A stretch of 64,000 nucleotides of DNA from Actinoplanes couchii (GCF_016862075.1 NZ_BOMG01000041.1:1-64000); one strand, 5' to 3'. Shown: positions 52,421 to 61,017, numbered from the stretch's first letter. The notes: a model not told the origin generated them from the letters alone. A program made the numbers and translations.

Positions 52421-53844
52421 GGGGGCTCCGAGGGCGGGTGGATGGGCCAATACTGTTCGTCGAGGCTCCATTGCCACGACCCGCCCGACCGGAAGGCGGC
52501 AACCTTCCGGCCGAGCGGTTGATGAAGGGCCGAGGTGGCGGTCAGGTCCATGAAGTAACCGGCCGCGTTGACGAAGACCAGCAGGTCTCCGGTCGCGGGC
52601 CGGGCCGGCAGGTGGACCTTGCGCCGGGTGATCAGGTCGGATTCCAGGCAGAGATTCCCTAGAAGATAAACGCCGACCGGGTCAAAATGAAAATCATTCC
52701 GCCGTACGAGCACCGGGTCCATCAGGACGCCGTGCTCCTCCAGGCCCACGTCCCGGGCGTTCAGCCCCAGCCGGACCAGGGTGTCGTCGCCGTCGTCGCG
52801 GACCTCGAGCACCTCGGCGACGACCACACCGCAGTCGTCGAGCAGGGCCCGGCCGGGTTCGACGTCCAGGTCGTACATGTGGTCCAGCAGCAGCGATCCG
52901 AGGGCCGGCGTGCCGGTGCCGAGCAGCGCGTCCAGATAGTCCGCACCGAAGATCCCGCGGTACGCCGGATAGAGCGCGAGTGAGCCGCGCAGCGTGCCGG
53001 ACTCGGCGCGCAGACCGTAGCCGTAGCCGTTCCAGGTCATCGGCGGGCGGTTGCCGAGCACGGCCTGGGCCAGCTCGGAGGTGTACCGCTCCCACTCCCC
53101 CTCGTCGGCCAGATAGCCCAGGCCGAAGCCGCCCCCGACGTCCAGGGTCCACGGCCGCAGCCCCCGGGCCCGGCAGCGCTCCAGCGCGGCCAGGCAGCCC
53201 TCCAGGGCGACCGCTTTCTCGGCGAGGGCCATCGTGTCCAGGTGGTAGGCGACCCCGGCCGGCTCCAGCTCGCGCTCGTGTTTCTGGATCAGGTCGAGCA
53301 CCGTCTCGAACTCGGCGAACGGCACCCCGAACCGGCTGCGGCGGCTCATCACCCGGACCCCGGCGGCTTCGAAACCCGACAACCTGACCATCGTCCGTAC
53401 GCGGGGAAGCCCGTGCTCGCGGACCAGCACCGCCAGCTCGGCCAGCTCGGCCACCGAGTCCGCGTTCACCGTCACCCCGGCGCGCGCGGCCAGCCACAGA
53501 TAGGCGCGGTCCTTGGGCCCGGTGGCCATGATCCGCCCCGGGGCGAACCCGGCGCCGAGGGCGTGCTGCAGCTCGCCGAGCGAGGCGACGTCCACTCCGG
53601 CCTCGGTGGCGGCCAGCTCACGCAGCAGGGCGGCGGACCGGTTGGCCTTGTGCGCGAAGTGGACCCGCCCGCCCAGACGGTGCCGCCGGTGCACGGCGCG
53701 GAAGGCCGCGACGTTGGCGTGCACGGCCTGGGGCAGGACCACGTTGACCGGGGAACCCAGGCCGGTCACCAGCTGTCGCAGCAGGTCGCCCTCGGCGAGC
53801 AGGGACTGCGTGACCGGGCCGATCCTCGGCGTCAGGGGGAGCAC
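52417..53844 (-). CDS. Y4yA-family PLP decarboxylase-like enzyme (fold type III)
   Basis: 475 residues, GTG start. Alanine-racemase/decarboxylase fold with PLP Lys66 in VHFAHKANRS, a DVGGGFG phosphate-binding loop and a C-terminal CLESD segment comparable to the active-site CDxxD of ornithine/diaminopimelate decarboxylases. Homologues are called Y4yA after a Rhizobium gene next to y4xP; no reaction is established. First gene of a three-gene operon (ATGA overlap with the next). Its start codon lies in a hairpin loop. Confidence 0.82.
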   Translation of the reverse strand: MLPLTPRIGPVTQSLLAEGDLLRQLVTGLGSPVNVVLPQAVHANVAAFRAVHRRHRLGGRVHFAHKANRSAALLRELAATEAGVDVASLGELQHALGAGFAPGRIMATGPKDRAYLWLAARAGVTVNADSVAELAELAVLVREHGLPRVRTMVRLSGFEAAGVRVMSRRSRFGVPFAEFETVLDLIQKHERELEPAGVAYHLDTMALAEKAVALEGCLAALERCRARGLRPWTLDVGGGFGLGYLADEGEWERYTSELAQAVLGNRPPMTWNGYGYGLRAESGTLRGSLALYPAYRGIFGADYLDALLGTGTPALGSLLLDHMYDLDVEPGRALLDDCGVVVAEVLEVRDDGDDTLVRLGLNARDVGLEEHGVLMDPVLVRRNDFHFDPVGVYLLGNLCLESDLITRRKVHLPARPATGDLLVFVNAAGYFMDLTATSALHQPLGRKVAAFRSGGSWQWSLDEQYWPIHPPSEPP

Positions 53845-53850
53845 TCCCCC
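53835..53850 (-). promoter_or_regulatory. Hairpin enclosing the Y4yA start codon and ribosome-binding site
   Basis: ggggga (53835-53840) and tccccc (53845-53850) form a perfect 6-bp stem whose 4-nt loop contains the GTG start codon (53842-53844). On the mRNA the upstream arm is also the only ribosome-binding-like sequence and directly abuts the start. The arrangement could limit initiation. Confidence 0.5.
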
Positions 53851-53897
53851 AACGTATCCGTCGTCACCACTCTCCGCAAAGGAGTGAACACTCAGAG

Positions 53898-54995
53898 TCA
53901 GATAGTACGCAGGTCAAGGGTGTGCCAGACGGCTGCCTCCTGCGATCCCGTCGACCACCACAGCACACCGTCCTTGGTGGCGGCCAGATCGGCGGCCACC
54001 GCGAGCGGCACGTCCCGGCCGGTCGCCAGATCGTGCACCAGCAGGGCGGCGGTGCCGGTCAGGTCGGCCTCCGGGCCGGGCACCGAGAGGATCTCGAACC
54101 GGTCCAGCACCGCCACGTCGTTCACCGCGGCCTGGGTGTCGGTGCCGGCCACCCGTCGGCGCTGGGTGCCGTCGGCGTGCATCAGGTCGATCCGGGCGGT
54201 GCCCTCCCCGGTCATCACGCTGACCCGGCACCAGACCGGCCCGCACATGCCCCACTCGGCGCCGGTGAACGGCACCTCGATGGTGGCGCCACTGTCCATG
54301 TTCGACATCCGGATCCGGCCGGACTGCCCGCCGGTGTCGTCGGTGATCCACGGCCAGGCGGACATCGCCCACTGGCCCTTCTCCTCCCGGACGGTCACCG
54401 CGCCGCCGGTCAGCGCCACCGACCGGATCTGGGTGGTGGCGTCGCCCTCACCGGCCACCCAGTGCACCCGGCCGCCGGCGATCACCAGGTCGTGCTGGTT
54501 GCCGTAGAACAGGGTGTTGCCGGTGTCCGCGGTCAGCATCCGGGGCTTCGCGCCGTCGGTGCCCACCGACCAGATCTCGACCGGCTTGCCGTTGACCGAT
54601 TCGGCCCAGACCAGACGGTTGTCGGCGGCGGTCATGCCCTCGAAGCGGGGGTCGCCGTCGGCCGGCAGGTCCCGCAGCTCACGGGCGATGCCGTCCTTCT
54701 CGATCAGCAGCTTCACCCGGTCGCCGGCGGTGATCGTGCCGACCGCGGTGGTGGCGTCCAGGAAGTGCACCGGCTCGACGGTCAGGTCCCGCAGGTCGGC
54801 GCGGTCGGCGTCCGGCCAGGCCTGCTCGACGGTGATCCGGGTGCCGGTGCCCGCCTCCGGCACCGGCGGCTCCGGGACGGTGCCCGCCAGCAGCGCCCCG
54901 GCCGCGACCAGGGCCGCGCCGAGCCCGAGATACGCCCTCGGATTTGCCGGTCGCCGGCCGGAGGTCCCGGCCTCGCCACGTCGGAGAGGGTTCAC
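53898..54995 (-). CDS. Membrane-anchored beta-propeller-like protein
   Basis: 365 residues from GTG 54995, which overlaps the TIGR03943 stop as GTGA; a longer frame to 55118 is unsupported. Short basic N-terminus, one membrane helix (about residues 20-42), then an exported domain with repeated Trp/Gly-Asp strands (for example RLVWAESVNGKPVEIWSVGTDG and VHWVAGEGD). These look like the blades of a TolB/PD40-like propeller. No enzymatic motif seen. Likely co-transcribed with the permease and TIGR03943 genes. Two Cys (GPVWCRV region) could be bridged. Function unknown. Confidence 0.6.
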   Translation of the reverse strand: MNPLRRGEAGTSGRRPANPRAYLGLGAALVAAGALLAGTVPEPPVPEAGTGTRITVEQAWPDADRADLRDLTVEPVHFLDATTAVGTITAGDRVKLLIEKDGIARELRDLPADGDPRFEGMTAADNRLVWAESVNGKPVEIWSVGTDGAKPRMLTADTGNTLFYGNQHDLVIAGGRVHWVAGEGDATTQIRSVALTGGAVTVREEKGQWAMSAWPWITDDTGGQSGRIRMSNMDSGATIEVPFTGAEWGMCGPVWCRVSVMTGEGTARIDLMHADGTQRRRVAGTDTQAAVNDVAVLDRFEILSVPGPEADLTGTAALLVHDLATGRDVPLAVAADLAATKDGVLWWSTGSQEAAVWHTLDLRTI

Positions 54996-55759
54996 TCGTA
55001 CTGCTGCTTCGGTGCGGCGACCGGCTTCCACTGTTCGACCTCGAGGTAGGCGATGTCGGCCTGGTTGACCGGGTCCTTGCCGCGCTTGGCGCTGAGTCTG
55101 CCGGTGACCTCCAGCCACGTGCCGGCCGGGACGTCCACGACCGGGCCGCCGTCGAGACCGACCTTGATCGGGCGGCCGTCGGCGGCACAGCAGCTCACCA
55201 CGATCCGGGCCAGCATCACGCCCTCCGGCCCGGTGGTGACAAAACCGGTCAGCGCGAGACGGCGGCCGGTGACGCTGCGGCCCTCGTCGTAGATCACCCG
55301 GGAGGCGTAGTCGAGCAGGCTCACCCGCACCGGGTCGCCCTCGGGCAGCGGGGCGTAGTCCGAGTCGGCGCTGACCTGCACGGTTCCGGACTGGCCGGCG
55401 GTGTAGGAGCCGAGCGCGGGCGGGGCCACCAGCAGCAGGCCGAGGACCGGCAGGATCAGCAGCCAGCCGACCCGCGGCTCGTGGTGTGCGTGGCCGTGAT
55501 CGTCGGCGTGCTCGTCGCCGCCGTGCTCGCCGTCGCCCTCGGCGGAATCGGCACCGGAAGAGGCGGCCCCGGACGCGGCGGGCTTGCGGAATTCGTACCA
55601 GAGAGTCATGACAGCGGCCGCGACCAGTGCCAGACCCGCGGCGATCAGGAACGGCCGCAACCCCTCCTTGACGTAGCGCAGGTAGAGGTCGCCGAGCGAC
55701 GCCTTCAGCACCGCACCGCCGAAGAGGAACAGGATCACCGCCTGGGCCTGCCGGTTCAC
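54992..55759 (-). CDS. TIGR03943-family membrane protein
   Basis: 255 residues, GTG start overlapping the permease stop (GTGA). Two N-terminal membrane helices, a His/Asp-rich loop (HGGDEHADDHGHAHH, about residues 78-92) suited to metal binding, a third helix, then an exported domain with SCCAADGRPIKVGL and the OB-like GTWLEVTGRL segment. Pairs with the CEC permease throughout Gram-positive bacteria (YcgQ/YcgR). The His-rich loop suggests a metal-related role for the pair; substrate unproven. Confidence 0.85.
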   Translation of the reverse strand: MNRQAQAVILFLFGGAVLKASLGDLYLRYVKEGLRPFLIAAGLALVAAAVMTLWYEFRKPAASGAASSGADSAEGDGEHGGDEHADDHGHAHHEPRVGWLLILPVLGLLLVAPPALGSYTAGQSGTVQVSADSDYAPLPEGDPVRVSLLDYASRVIYDEGRSVTGRRLALTGFVTTGPEGVMLARIVVSCCAADGRPIKVGLDGGPVVDVPAGTWLEVTGRLSAKRGKDPVNQADIAYLEVEQWKPVAAPKQQYE

Positions 55760-56733
55760 AGCAGCACCGCCCCGAAACCGACGGCCACCAGAATCGCCAC
55801 CACGAAGGTCGCCGGGGCGAACCGGGTGGCGAAGCCGCGACCGAAAACGCCCGCCTGCATCGAGATCAGCTTGAGATCGACCATCGGACCCACCACCAGG
55901 AAGACCAGACGCGACGTGAGCGAGAACTGGGACAGCGACGCGGCGACGAAGGCGTCCGCCTCACTGCAGATCGAGAGGAGTACGGCGAGAACCGCGAGCG
56001 CCAGCACGGACAGCACCGGCTGCGCGGCCAGGGTCTGCAGCCACGCCTCCGGCACGATCACGTTGATCGTCGCGGCGGCGGCCGCCCCGACCACCAGGAA
56101 CCCGCCGGCGTGCACCACGTCGTGCCGGCACGCCGACCAGAACGCCCGGCCCTTGGAGGCGCCGTCCAGGTCGGGCCGGTGCGGCAGCTTGATCCACTCG
56201 GCTCTGCCGATGCGCAGCCACAGCCAGCCCATCAGCACCGCCACCACCAGGCTGGCCAGGCCGCGGGCGACCACCATCTCCGGGTTGTCCGGGAAGGCGA
56301 CCGCGGTGGCGACCAGCACGATCGGGTTGATCGCGGGAGCGGCCAGCAGGAACGCCAGGGCCGCCGCCGGGGTGACGCCGCGGCGGATCAGCGAGCCGGC
56401 GATCGGGACCGCACCACACTCGCAGCCGGGCAGGACCACCCCGGCGACACTGGCCGCCGGGACGGCCAGGGCCGGATGTTTCGGCAGGGCTCTCGCCCAG
56501 AACGAGCGCGGCACGAACACCGCGATCACCGCGGACAGGATCACCCCGAAGACCAGGAACGGCACCGCCTGGACCAGCACCGAGACGAACACCGTGGTCC
56601 AGGTCTGCAGGCGTTCGCCCTCGACCAGACCGGCGATCGTGTCCCGGAAGACCACCAGGAGCACCAGCAGGACGGCGAGGATCTCGACCTCGACGGACCT
56701 GGTTCTGGTTTTCGTCTTCAGGGCGTCCGTCAC
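55756..56733 (-). CDS. YcgR-type permease (PF03773) with CEC motif
   Basis: 325 residues with about eight membrane segments. GCECGAVPIAGSLIRRG carries the family's conserved Cys-Glu-Cys, and the repeat ICSEADAFVAASL holds a second Cys-Ser-Glu site. Family members are annotated only as permeases; Cys/Glu pairs imply soft-metal or metalloid handling. First of a three-gene unit with TIGR03943 and the propeller-like gene, joined by 4-bp overlaps. A separate ion exchanger gene lies 83 bp upstream. Confidence 0.87.
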   Translation of the reverse strand: MTDALKTKTRTRSVEVEILAVLLVLLVVFRDTIAGLVEGERLQTWTTVFVSVLVQAVPFLVFGVILSAVIAVFVPRSFWARALPKHPALAVPAASVAGVVLPGCECGAVPIAGSLIRRGVTPAAALAFLLAAPAINPIVLVATAVAFPDNPEMVVARGLASLVVAVLMGWLWLRIGRAEWIKLPHRPDLDGASKGRAFWSACRHDVVHAGGFLVVGAAAAATINVIVPEAWLQTLAAQPVLSVLALAVLAVLLSICSEADAFVAASLSQFSLTSRLVFLVVGPMVDLKLISMQAGVFGRGFATRFAPATFVVAILVAVGFGAVLL

Positions 56734-56816
56734 GCGAAGGAATCTACCCGGCGCGGTCGATCACGGACTTCCGGCTTCGTCCCGGACACCCGGCCTCCGC
56801 GCGGACGCCGGCTCCG

Positions 56817-57896
56817 TCACGGGCTTCCGGCCAGGAAGAGGAAGACCGCCAGGAGGCTGAGGTGCAGTCCGCCCTGCAGGATGTTGGCCCGGCCCGGCAC
56901 CACGGTCAGGGTGCCGACCGCGACGGTCAGGGCCAGCAGCACCATCTCGGTGCCGCCGAGGCCGAGCAGCAGCGGCCCCTCCAGCCAGATCATCGCCACC
57001 GCGATCGCCGGGATGGTCAGGCCGATGCTGGCCATCGCCGAGCCGAGCGCCAGGTTGAGGCTGGTCTGCATCCGGTCCCGGGCGGCCGCGCGGACCGCGG
57101 CGATGGTCTCCGGCAGCAGCACCAGCATGGCGATCACCACGCCGACTACGGCTTGCGGCAGACCGGCCCCGGCGACCGCCGACTCGATCGTCGGCGACAC
57201 GCCCTTGGCCAGGCCGACGACCGCGACCAGGGCGACCAGCAGCAGCCCGAGGCTCTGCAGGGCGGTCCTGGACGACGGCGGTTCCAGGTGGTCCTCGCCC
57301 TCGATCACCTCGCCGTCGGTGGTGATCGGCATGAAGTAGTAGGTGTGCCGTTTCGTCTGCACCGCCACGAACAGCAGGTACAGGCCGAGCGAGACGACCG
57401 CGGCGAAGGCCAGTTGGGCCGGGGTGAACTGCGGGCCCTGGCTGCTCTTGGTGAACGTGGGCAGCACCAGGCTGAGGGTGGCGATCGCGGTGACCGTGGC
57501 GAAGGCGCCGCCGGTGCCCTCCGGGTTGAACACGGCATAGCGCCGGCGCAGGGCGCCGACCAGCAGACTGATGCCGAGGATGCCGTTGCAGGTGATCATG
57601 ACGGCGGCGAAGACGGTGTCCCGGGCCAGGGACTGCGCCTTCTCCCCGCCGCTGACCATCAGGGTGACGATCAGGGCCACCTCGATCACGGTGACCGCGA
57701 CGGCCAGGATCAGGGAGCCGTACGGTTCACCGACGCGGTGCGCCACCACCTCGGCGTGGTGCACGGCGGCCAGCACCGCTCCGGCCAGCAGCAGCGACAC
57801 CACTATCACCACGGGGGTGTTCAGGTCGCGGCCGAAGGTCGCTATCAGGGCGGCCAGAGCCGCGAGGGGGATGTACAGAGTCCAGCGGGAGATCAC
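56817..57896 (-). CDS. CaCA-family cation/proton exchanger (ChaA/y4hA-like)
   Basis: 359 residues with about eleven membrane segments in two inverted halves. The alpha-repeat motifs are GEPYGSLILAVAVTVIEVALI and PETIAAVRAAARDRMQTSLNLALGSAMASIG, containing the acidic residues that coordinate the cation. Expected to exchange Ca2+ (or Na+/K+) for protons at the plasma membrane. GTG start overlaps the Rdx gene stop by 4 bp, so the two are translationally coupled. Confidence 0.9.
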   Translation of the reverse strand: MISRWTLYIPLAALAALIATFGRDLNTPVVIVVSLLLAGAVLAAVHHAEVVAHRVGEPYGSLILAVAVTVIEVALIVTLMVSGGEKAQSLARDTVFAAVMITCNGILGISLLVGALRRRYAVFNPEGTGGAFATVTAIATLSLVLPTFTKSSQGPQFTPAQLAFAAVVSLGLYLLFVAVQTKRHTYYFMPITTDGEVIEGEDHLEPPSSRTALQSLGLLLVALVAVVGLAKGVSPTIESAVAGAGLPQAVVGVVIAMLVLLPETIAAVRAAARDRMQTSLNLALGSAMASIGLTIPAIAVAMIWLEGPLLLGLGGTEMVLLALTVAVGTLTVVPGRANILQGGLHLSLLAVFLFLAGSP

Positions 57897-58222
57897 CCGT
57901 CCGACTCTGCCAAACTCGGGGCGGACTCGCCGGGCTTGTGACCATCACTGTGGCCCAGCGAACGTCCCGGGGCGATCCGGTCGCGGACCAGGCGCTTGAG
58001 ATGGGCCAGCTCGGGGAAGCCGCTCTCGGCCTTGCGCGACCACAGCGTCTCGTCGCCGAGCCGCACCTCGAAGACCCCGCCGACGCCGGGCACCAGGGCC
58101 ACCTCGCCCAGGTCGGTGGTGAACGTGGTGAGCAGCTCCTGGGCGGTCCAGGCGGCACGCATCAACCACCGGCACTGCGTGCAGTACTCGATCTCCAGCC
58201 GGGGTTCCCGTGCTCGCGTCAT
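57893..58222 (-). CDS. SelT/SelW/SelH (Rdx)-family redox protein
   Basis: 109 residues from ATG 58222; in-frame starts at 58258 and 58264 exist and none has a clear ribosome-binding site. CxxC motif in IEYCTQCRWL at the end of strand 1, then a thioredoxin-like fold with VPGVGGVFEVRLGDETLW. Bacterial Rdx proteins with Cys in place of selenocysteine are thiol-redox proteins of unclear partner. The charged 25-residue tail is variable. Coupled to the cation exchanger gene by GTGA overlap. Confidence 0.85.
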   Translation of the reverse strand: MTRAREPRLEIEYCTQCRWLMRAAWTAQELLTTFTTDLGEVALVPGVGGVFEVRLGDETLWSRKAESGFPELAHLKRLVRDRIAPGRSLGHSDGHKPGESAPSLAESDG

Positions 58223-58295
58223 GAACGGAAAGTATGCCGGAAGAGCGGGATCGGGCATGATCACGGGGATCCGGGCACATTTCGAAGGAGTTGTC

Positions 58296-59123
58296 GTGAA
58301 GGCACGTCAGACCACAGCCGCGCTGTTGTTCGCGGTGGCCCTGGGCGTCAGCGGCTGCGGAGGCGGCGGCGAGGCGGAGCAGGACGCCGCGACGAAGGTG
58401 GTGGCCACCGACTTCGTCGCGCTCGGCGACTCGTACGCGGCCGGTCTGGGCGCCGGGAACTACGGCGACGACAAGCAGTGCCGGCAGAGTAGGGACGGCG
58501 GGTACCCGCAGCTGTTCGCCAAGGAGCAGGCCACCCCGTTCACCAAGGTCACCGACGTGGCGTGCAGCGGCGCGGTGATCAACGACGTGCGGTACAAGCA
58601 GCTTCCCGCCCTCACCGAGACCACCGGCGTGGTGACGCTGACCGTCGGCGGCAACGACGCGGGCTGGACCGGGAGCCTGCAGGACTGCCTGTTCGGTGAC
58701 GACGCCGGTTGTGCCACGTCGGTCGAGACGTCGGTGAAGAAGGCCGAGGGCACACTGCCGGCCGCGCTCGACGATCTGTACAAGGCGATCCGGACGGCCG
58801 CGCCGAACGCGAAGGTGTACGTGCTGGGCTACCCGCACCTGGTGGCCGAGCCGGGCAAATCCGGTGTCACCTGCCAGCAGCTCAACGACGCCCGCCGCAA
58901 GTCGCTGAACGAGGGCGCCGACTCGCTCGTCGACCTGATCAAGGGCCGGGCCGAGGCGCAGGAGGGTTTCACCTTCGTCGACGTGCGGGAGGCCTTCAAG
59001 GGTCACGAGGCGTGCACCAAGGAGCCGTGGATCCACGCGGTCGGCGACGACATCTCCGAGACGTTCCACCCGAACGCCGACGGCTACCAGGCGTACCTGA
59101 AGGCTCTGGTCGCCGCCGCCTGA
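58296..59123 (+). CDS. SGNH-family lipase/esterase lipoprotein
   Basis: 275 residues from GTG 58296, with gaaggag 5 nt upstream. Lipobox VSGCG (Cys21). The SGNH blocks are intact: VALGDSYAAGLG (Ser), CSGAVIND, VGGNDAGW (Gly/Asn) and SETFHPNADGY (His). Closest in pattern to Streptomyces scabies-type GDSL esterases/lipases, with six Cys likely forming disulfides. Surface-anchored. Followed by a hairpin that separates it from the phosphate transporter operon. Confidence 0.9.
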   Translation: MKARQTTAALLFAVALGVSGCGGGGEAEQDAATKVVATDFVALGDSYAAGLGAGNYGDDKQCRQSRDGGYPQLFAKEQATPFTKVTDVACSGAVINDVRYKQLPALTETTGVVTLTVGGNDAGWTGSLQDCLFGDDAGCATSVETSVKKAEGTLPAALDDLYKAIRTAAPNAKVYVLGYPHLVAEPGKSGVTCQQLNDARRKSLNEGADSLVDLIKGRAEAQEGFTFVDVREAFKGHEACTKEPWIHAVGDDISETFHPNADGYQAYLKALVAAA

Positions 59124-59140
59124 CGTTTACGTGGATGAAT

Positions 59141-59182
59141 GCCCGGCGAACAGTGCCCTCCTCCGGAGGCGGTTCGCCGGGC
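59141..59182 (+). terminator. Hairpin terminator after the lipase gene
   Basis: Perfect 11-bp arms (59141-59151 with 59172-59182) enclose a second palindrome cctccggagg (59160-59169), starting 17 bp after the stop codon. It probably ends the lipase transcript ahead of the PiT gene. Confidence 0.7.
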
Positions 59183-59201
59183 CCGGCGTGACGATGCGGG
59201 A

Positions 59202-60401
59202 GTGACAGAGACAACCGTCATTCTCCTTCTGGTCGTCGTCACCGCCCTCGGTTTCGACTTCACCAACGGCTTCCACGACACCGCCAACGCCATGGCGACG
59301 TCGATCGCGACCGGGGCGCTGCGCCCCAAGGTGGCGGTCCTGCTCTCCGCGGTGCTGAACCTGGTCGGCGCGTTCCTCTCGGTCGAGGTGGCGCTGACGG
59401 TCACCAACGCGGTCATCCGCATCCAGAACTCCGACGGCACCCCCAAACCGGACCTGATAGCCGACGGCGGCAGCGCGCTGCTGCTGATCGTGCTGGCCGG
59501 CGTCATCGGCGGGATCCTGTGGAACCTGCTGACCTGGCTGCTCGGCCTGCCGTCCAGTTCGTCGCACGCGCTGTTCGGCGGCCTGATCGGGGCCGCGATC
59601 GCCGGTCTCGGCTGGTCCGGGGTGAACTGGTCCGGCAACGGCGAGAAGCTGGACGGCGTACTCGGCAAAGTGGTCCTTCCGGCTCTGATGTCCCCGGTGA
59701 TCGCCGGGGCGGTGGCCGCGGCCGGCACCTGGATCGTCTACCGGATCACCGTCGGGGTGGCCGCGAAGTTCACCGACAACGGGTTCCGGTGGGGACAGAT
59801 CGGCAGCGCCTCGCTGGTGTCGCTGGCGCACGGCACCAACGACGCGCAGAAGACGATGGGTGTCATCACCCTCGCCCTGATCGCGTCCGGCGAGTGGTCG
59901 GACACCGGCAACATCCCGCTCTGGGTGAAGATCAGCTGCGCGCTGGCGATCGCGCTCGGCACCTATCTGGGCGGCTGGCGGATCATCCGTACCCTCGGCA
60001 AGGGTCTGGTGGAGATCGCCCCGCCGCAGGGTCTGGCCGCCGAGTCCGCGGCCGCCGCGGTGATCCTGTCGTCCAGCCATCTCGGGTTCGCGCTGTCCAC
60101 CACACACGTCGCCACCGGGTCGATCCTGGGCAGCGGCGTCGGCCGGCCGGGCGCGAAGGTCCGCTGGGCGGTGGCCGGCCGGATGGTGACCGCCTGGCTG
60201 ATCACGCTGCCGGCGGCCGCGGTCACCGGCGCGCTGATGTGGTTCGTGGCCGACCTGATCGGCGGGGCCGGCGGCGCGGCGCTGATCTTCGCGGCGCTGC
60301 TCGGACTGGCCGGTTACATGTGGCTGCACTCGCGCAAGGCGCCGGTCAACCACGACAACGTCAACGACGAATGGGAAGCCCCGGTCGGGAGTGCGGTATG
60401 A
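59202..60401 (+). CDS. PiT-family inorganic phosphate transporter
   Basis: 399 residues from GTG 59202. The two PiT signature motifs are present: GFDFTNGFHDTANAMAT in TM1 and SLAHGTNDAQKTMGVITL in the second half; the linking loop is short. About ten membrane segments. Low-affinity phosphate (as metal-phosphate):H+ symport. ATGA overlap with the next gene makes a three-gene unit with the small membrane protein and DUF3349 gene, the same order as the pitA region of mycobacteria. Confidence 0.93.
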   Translation: MTETTVILLLVVVTALGFDFTNGFHDTANAMATSIATGALRPKVAVLLSAVLNLVGAFLSVEVALTVTNAVIRIQNSDGTPKPDLIADGGSALLLIVLAGVIGGILWNLLTWLLGLPSSSSHALFGGLIGAAIAGLGWSGVNWSGNGEKLDGVLGKVVLPALMSPVIAGAVAAAGTWIVYRITVGVAAKFTDNGFRWGQIGSASLVSLAHGTNDAQKTMGVITLALIASGEWSDTGNIPLWVKISCALAIALGTYLGGWRIIRTLGKGLVEIAPPQGLAAESAAAAVILSSSHLGFALSTTHVATGSILGSGVGRPGAKVRWAVAGRMVTAWLITLPAAAVTGALMWFVADLIGGAGGAALIFAALLGLAGYMWLHSRKAPVNHDNVNDEWEAPVGSAV

Positions 60402-60655
60402 ACAACCTGATGCTGGCTCTGGACGGGGCCTGGAAGGTGCTGGCCACCAGCCTGATCCTCGGGGCGGGTCTGCCGGCGCTGTTCGCCGCCGGGGTCCGGT
60501 CGCTGGCGTCGCGCCGGACCGCGCCGCTGGGCTACCTGTGTTTCGCGGTGGTGCTGATCGGGGTGGGACTGGGTATCACGTTCATCGTGGCGAGCGGCTT
60601 CGGCAAGGAGCTGAACTTCGACAACGTGTATCCGACAGTCGTGGACAAGGGGTGA
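60398..60655 (+). CDS. Small two-helix membrane protein of the PiT operon (85 aa)
   Basis: 85 residues, ATG overlapping the PiT stop codon. Two membrane helices (about residues 8-32 and 45-68) with a short basic loop (RSLASRRTAPLG) between. It corresponds in position and size to the Rv0544c-type protein beside mycobacterial pitA; function unknown. Likely a partner or regulator of the transporter by position only. Confidence 0.8.
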   Translation: MNNLMLALDGAWKVLATSLILGAGLPALFAAGVRSLASRRTAPLGYLCFAVVLIGVGLGITFIVASGFGKELNFDNVYPTVVDKG

Positions 60656-60659
60656 TGAC

Positions 60660-60968
60660 GTGAGCCAGCCGCGGTCCAACTTCGTGACCCGGGCCGTCGA
60701 GTGGCTGCGGGCCGGCTACCCGGAGGGGGTGCCCCGGCAGGACTACGTGGCCCTGCTCGGGCTGCTGCGCCGCAAGATGACCGAGGACGAGGTCCGCAAG
60801 ATCGCGGCGTCGCTGGCGGTGCGGGACGACGGCCCGATCACGCCGGCCGACATCGAGGAGATGGTCGCGTCGACGCTGCTGCAGGAGGCGTCCCCGGAGG
60901 ACATGGTGCGGGTGTCGGCACACCTGGCCGCCGGTGGCTGGCCGCTGGCCGACCCGCCCGCCGACTGA
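60660..60968 (+). CDS. DUF3349-family protein
   Basis: 102 residues, GTG start with ggggtgatgac upstream. All-helical, with LRAGYPEGVPRQDYVALLGLLRRKMTEDEV and ITPADIEEMVAS typical of DUF3349 (the Rv0543c family). Cytoplasmic, function unknown. Third gene of the phosphate transporter unit, 4 bp after the preceding stop. Confidence 0.88.
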   Translation: MSQPRSNFVTRAVEWLRAGYPEGVPRQDYVALLGLLRRKMTEDEVRKIAASLAVRDDGPITPADIEEMVASTLLQEASPEDMVRVSAHLAAGGWPLADPPAD

Positions 60969-61017
60969 TCCACCCCGGCCCGCCACCCCGCGCTCACCGG
61001 GTGTCCACCTGCGCGGG

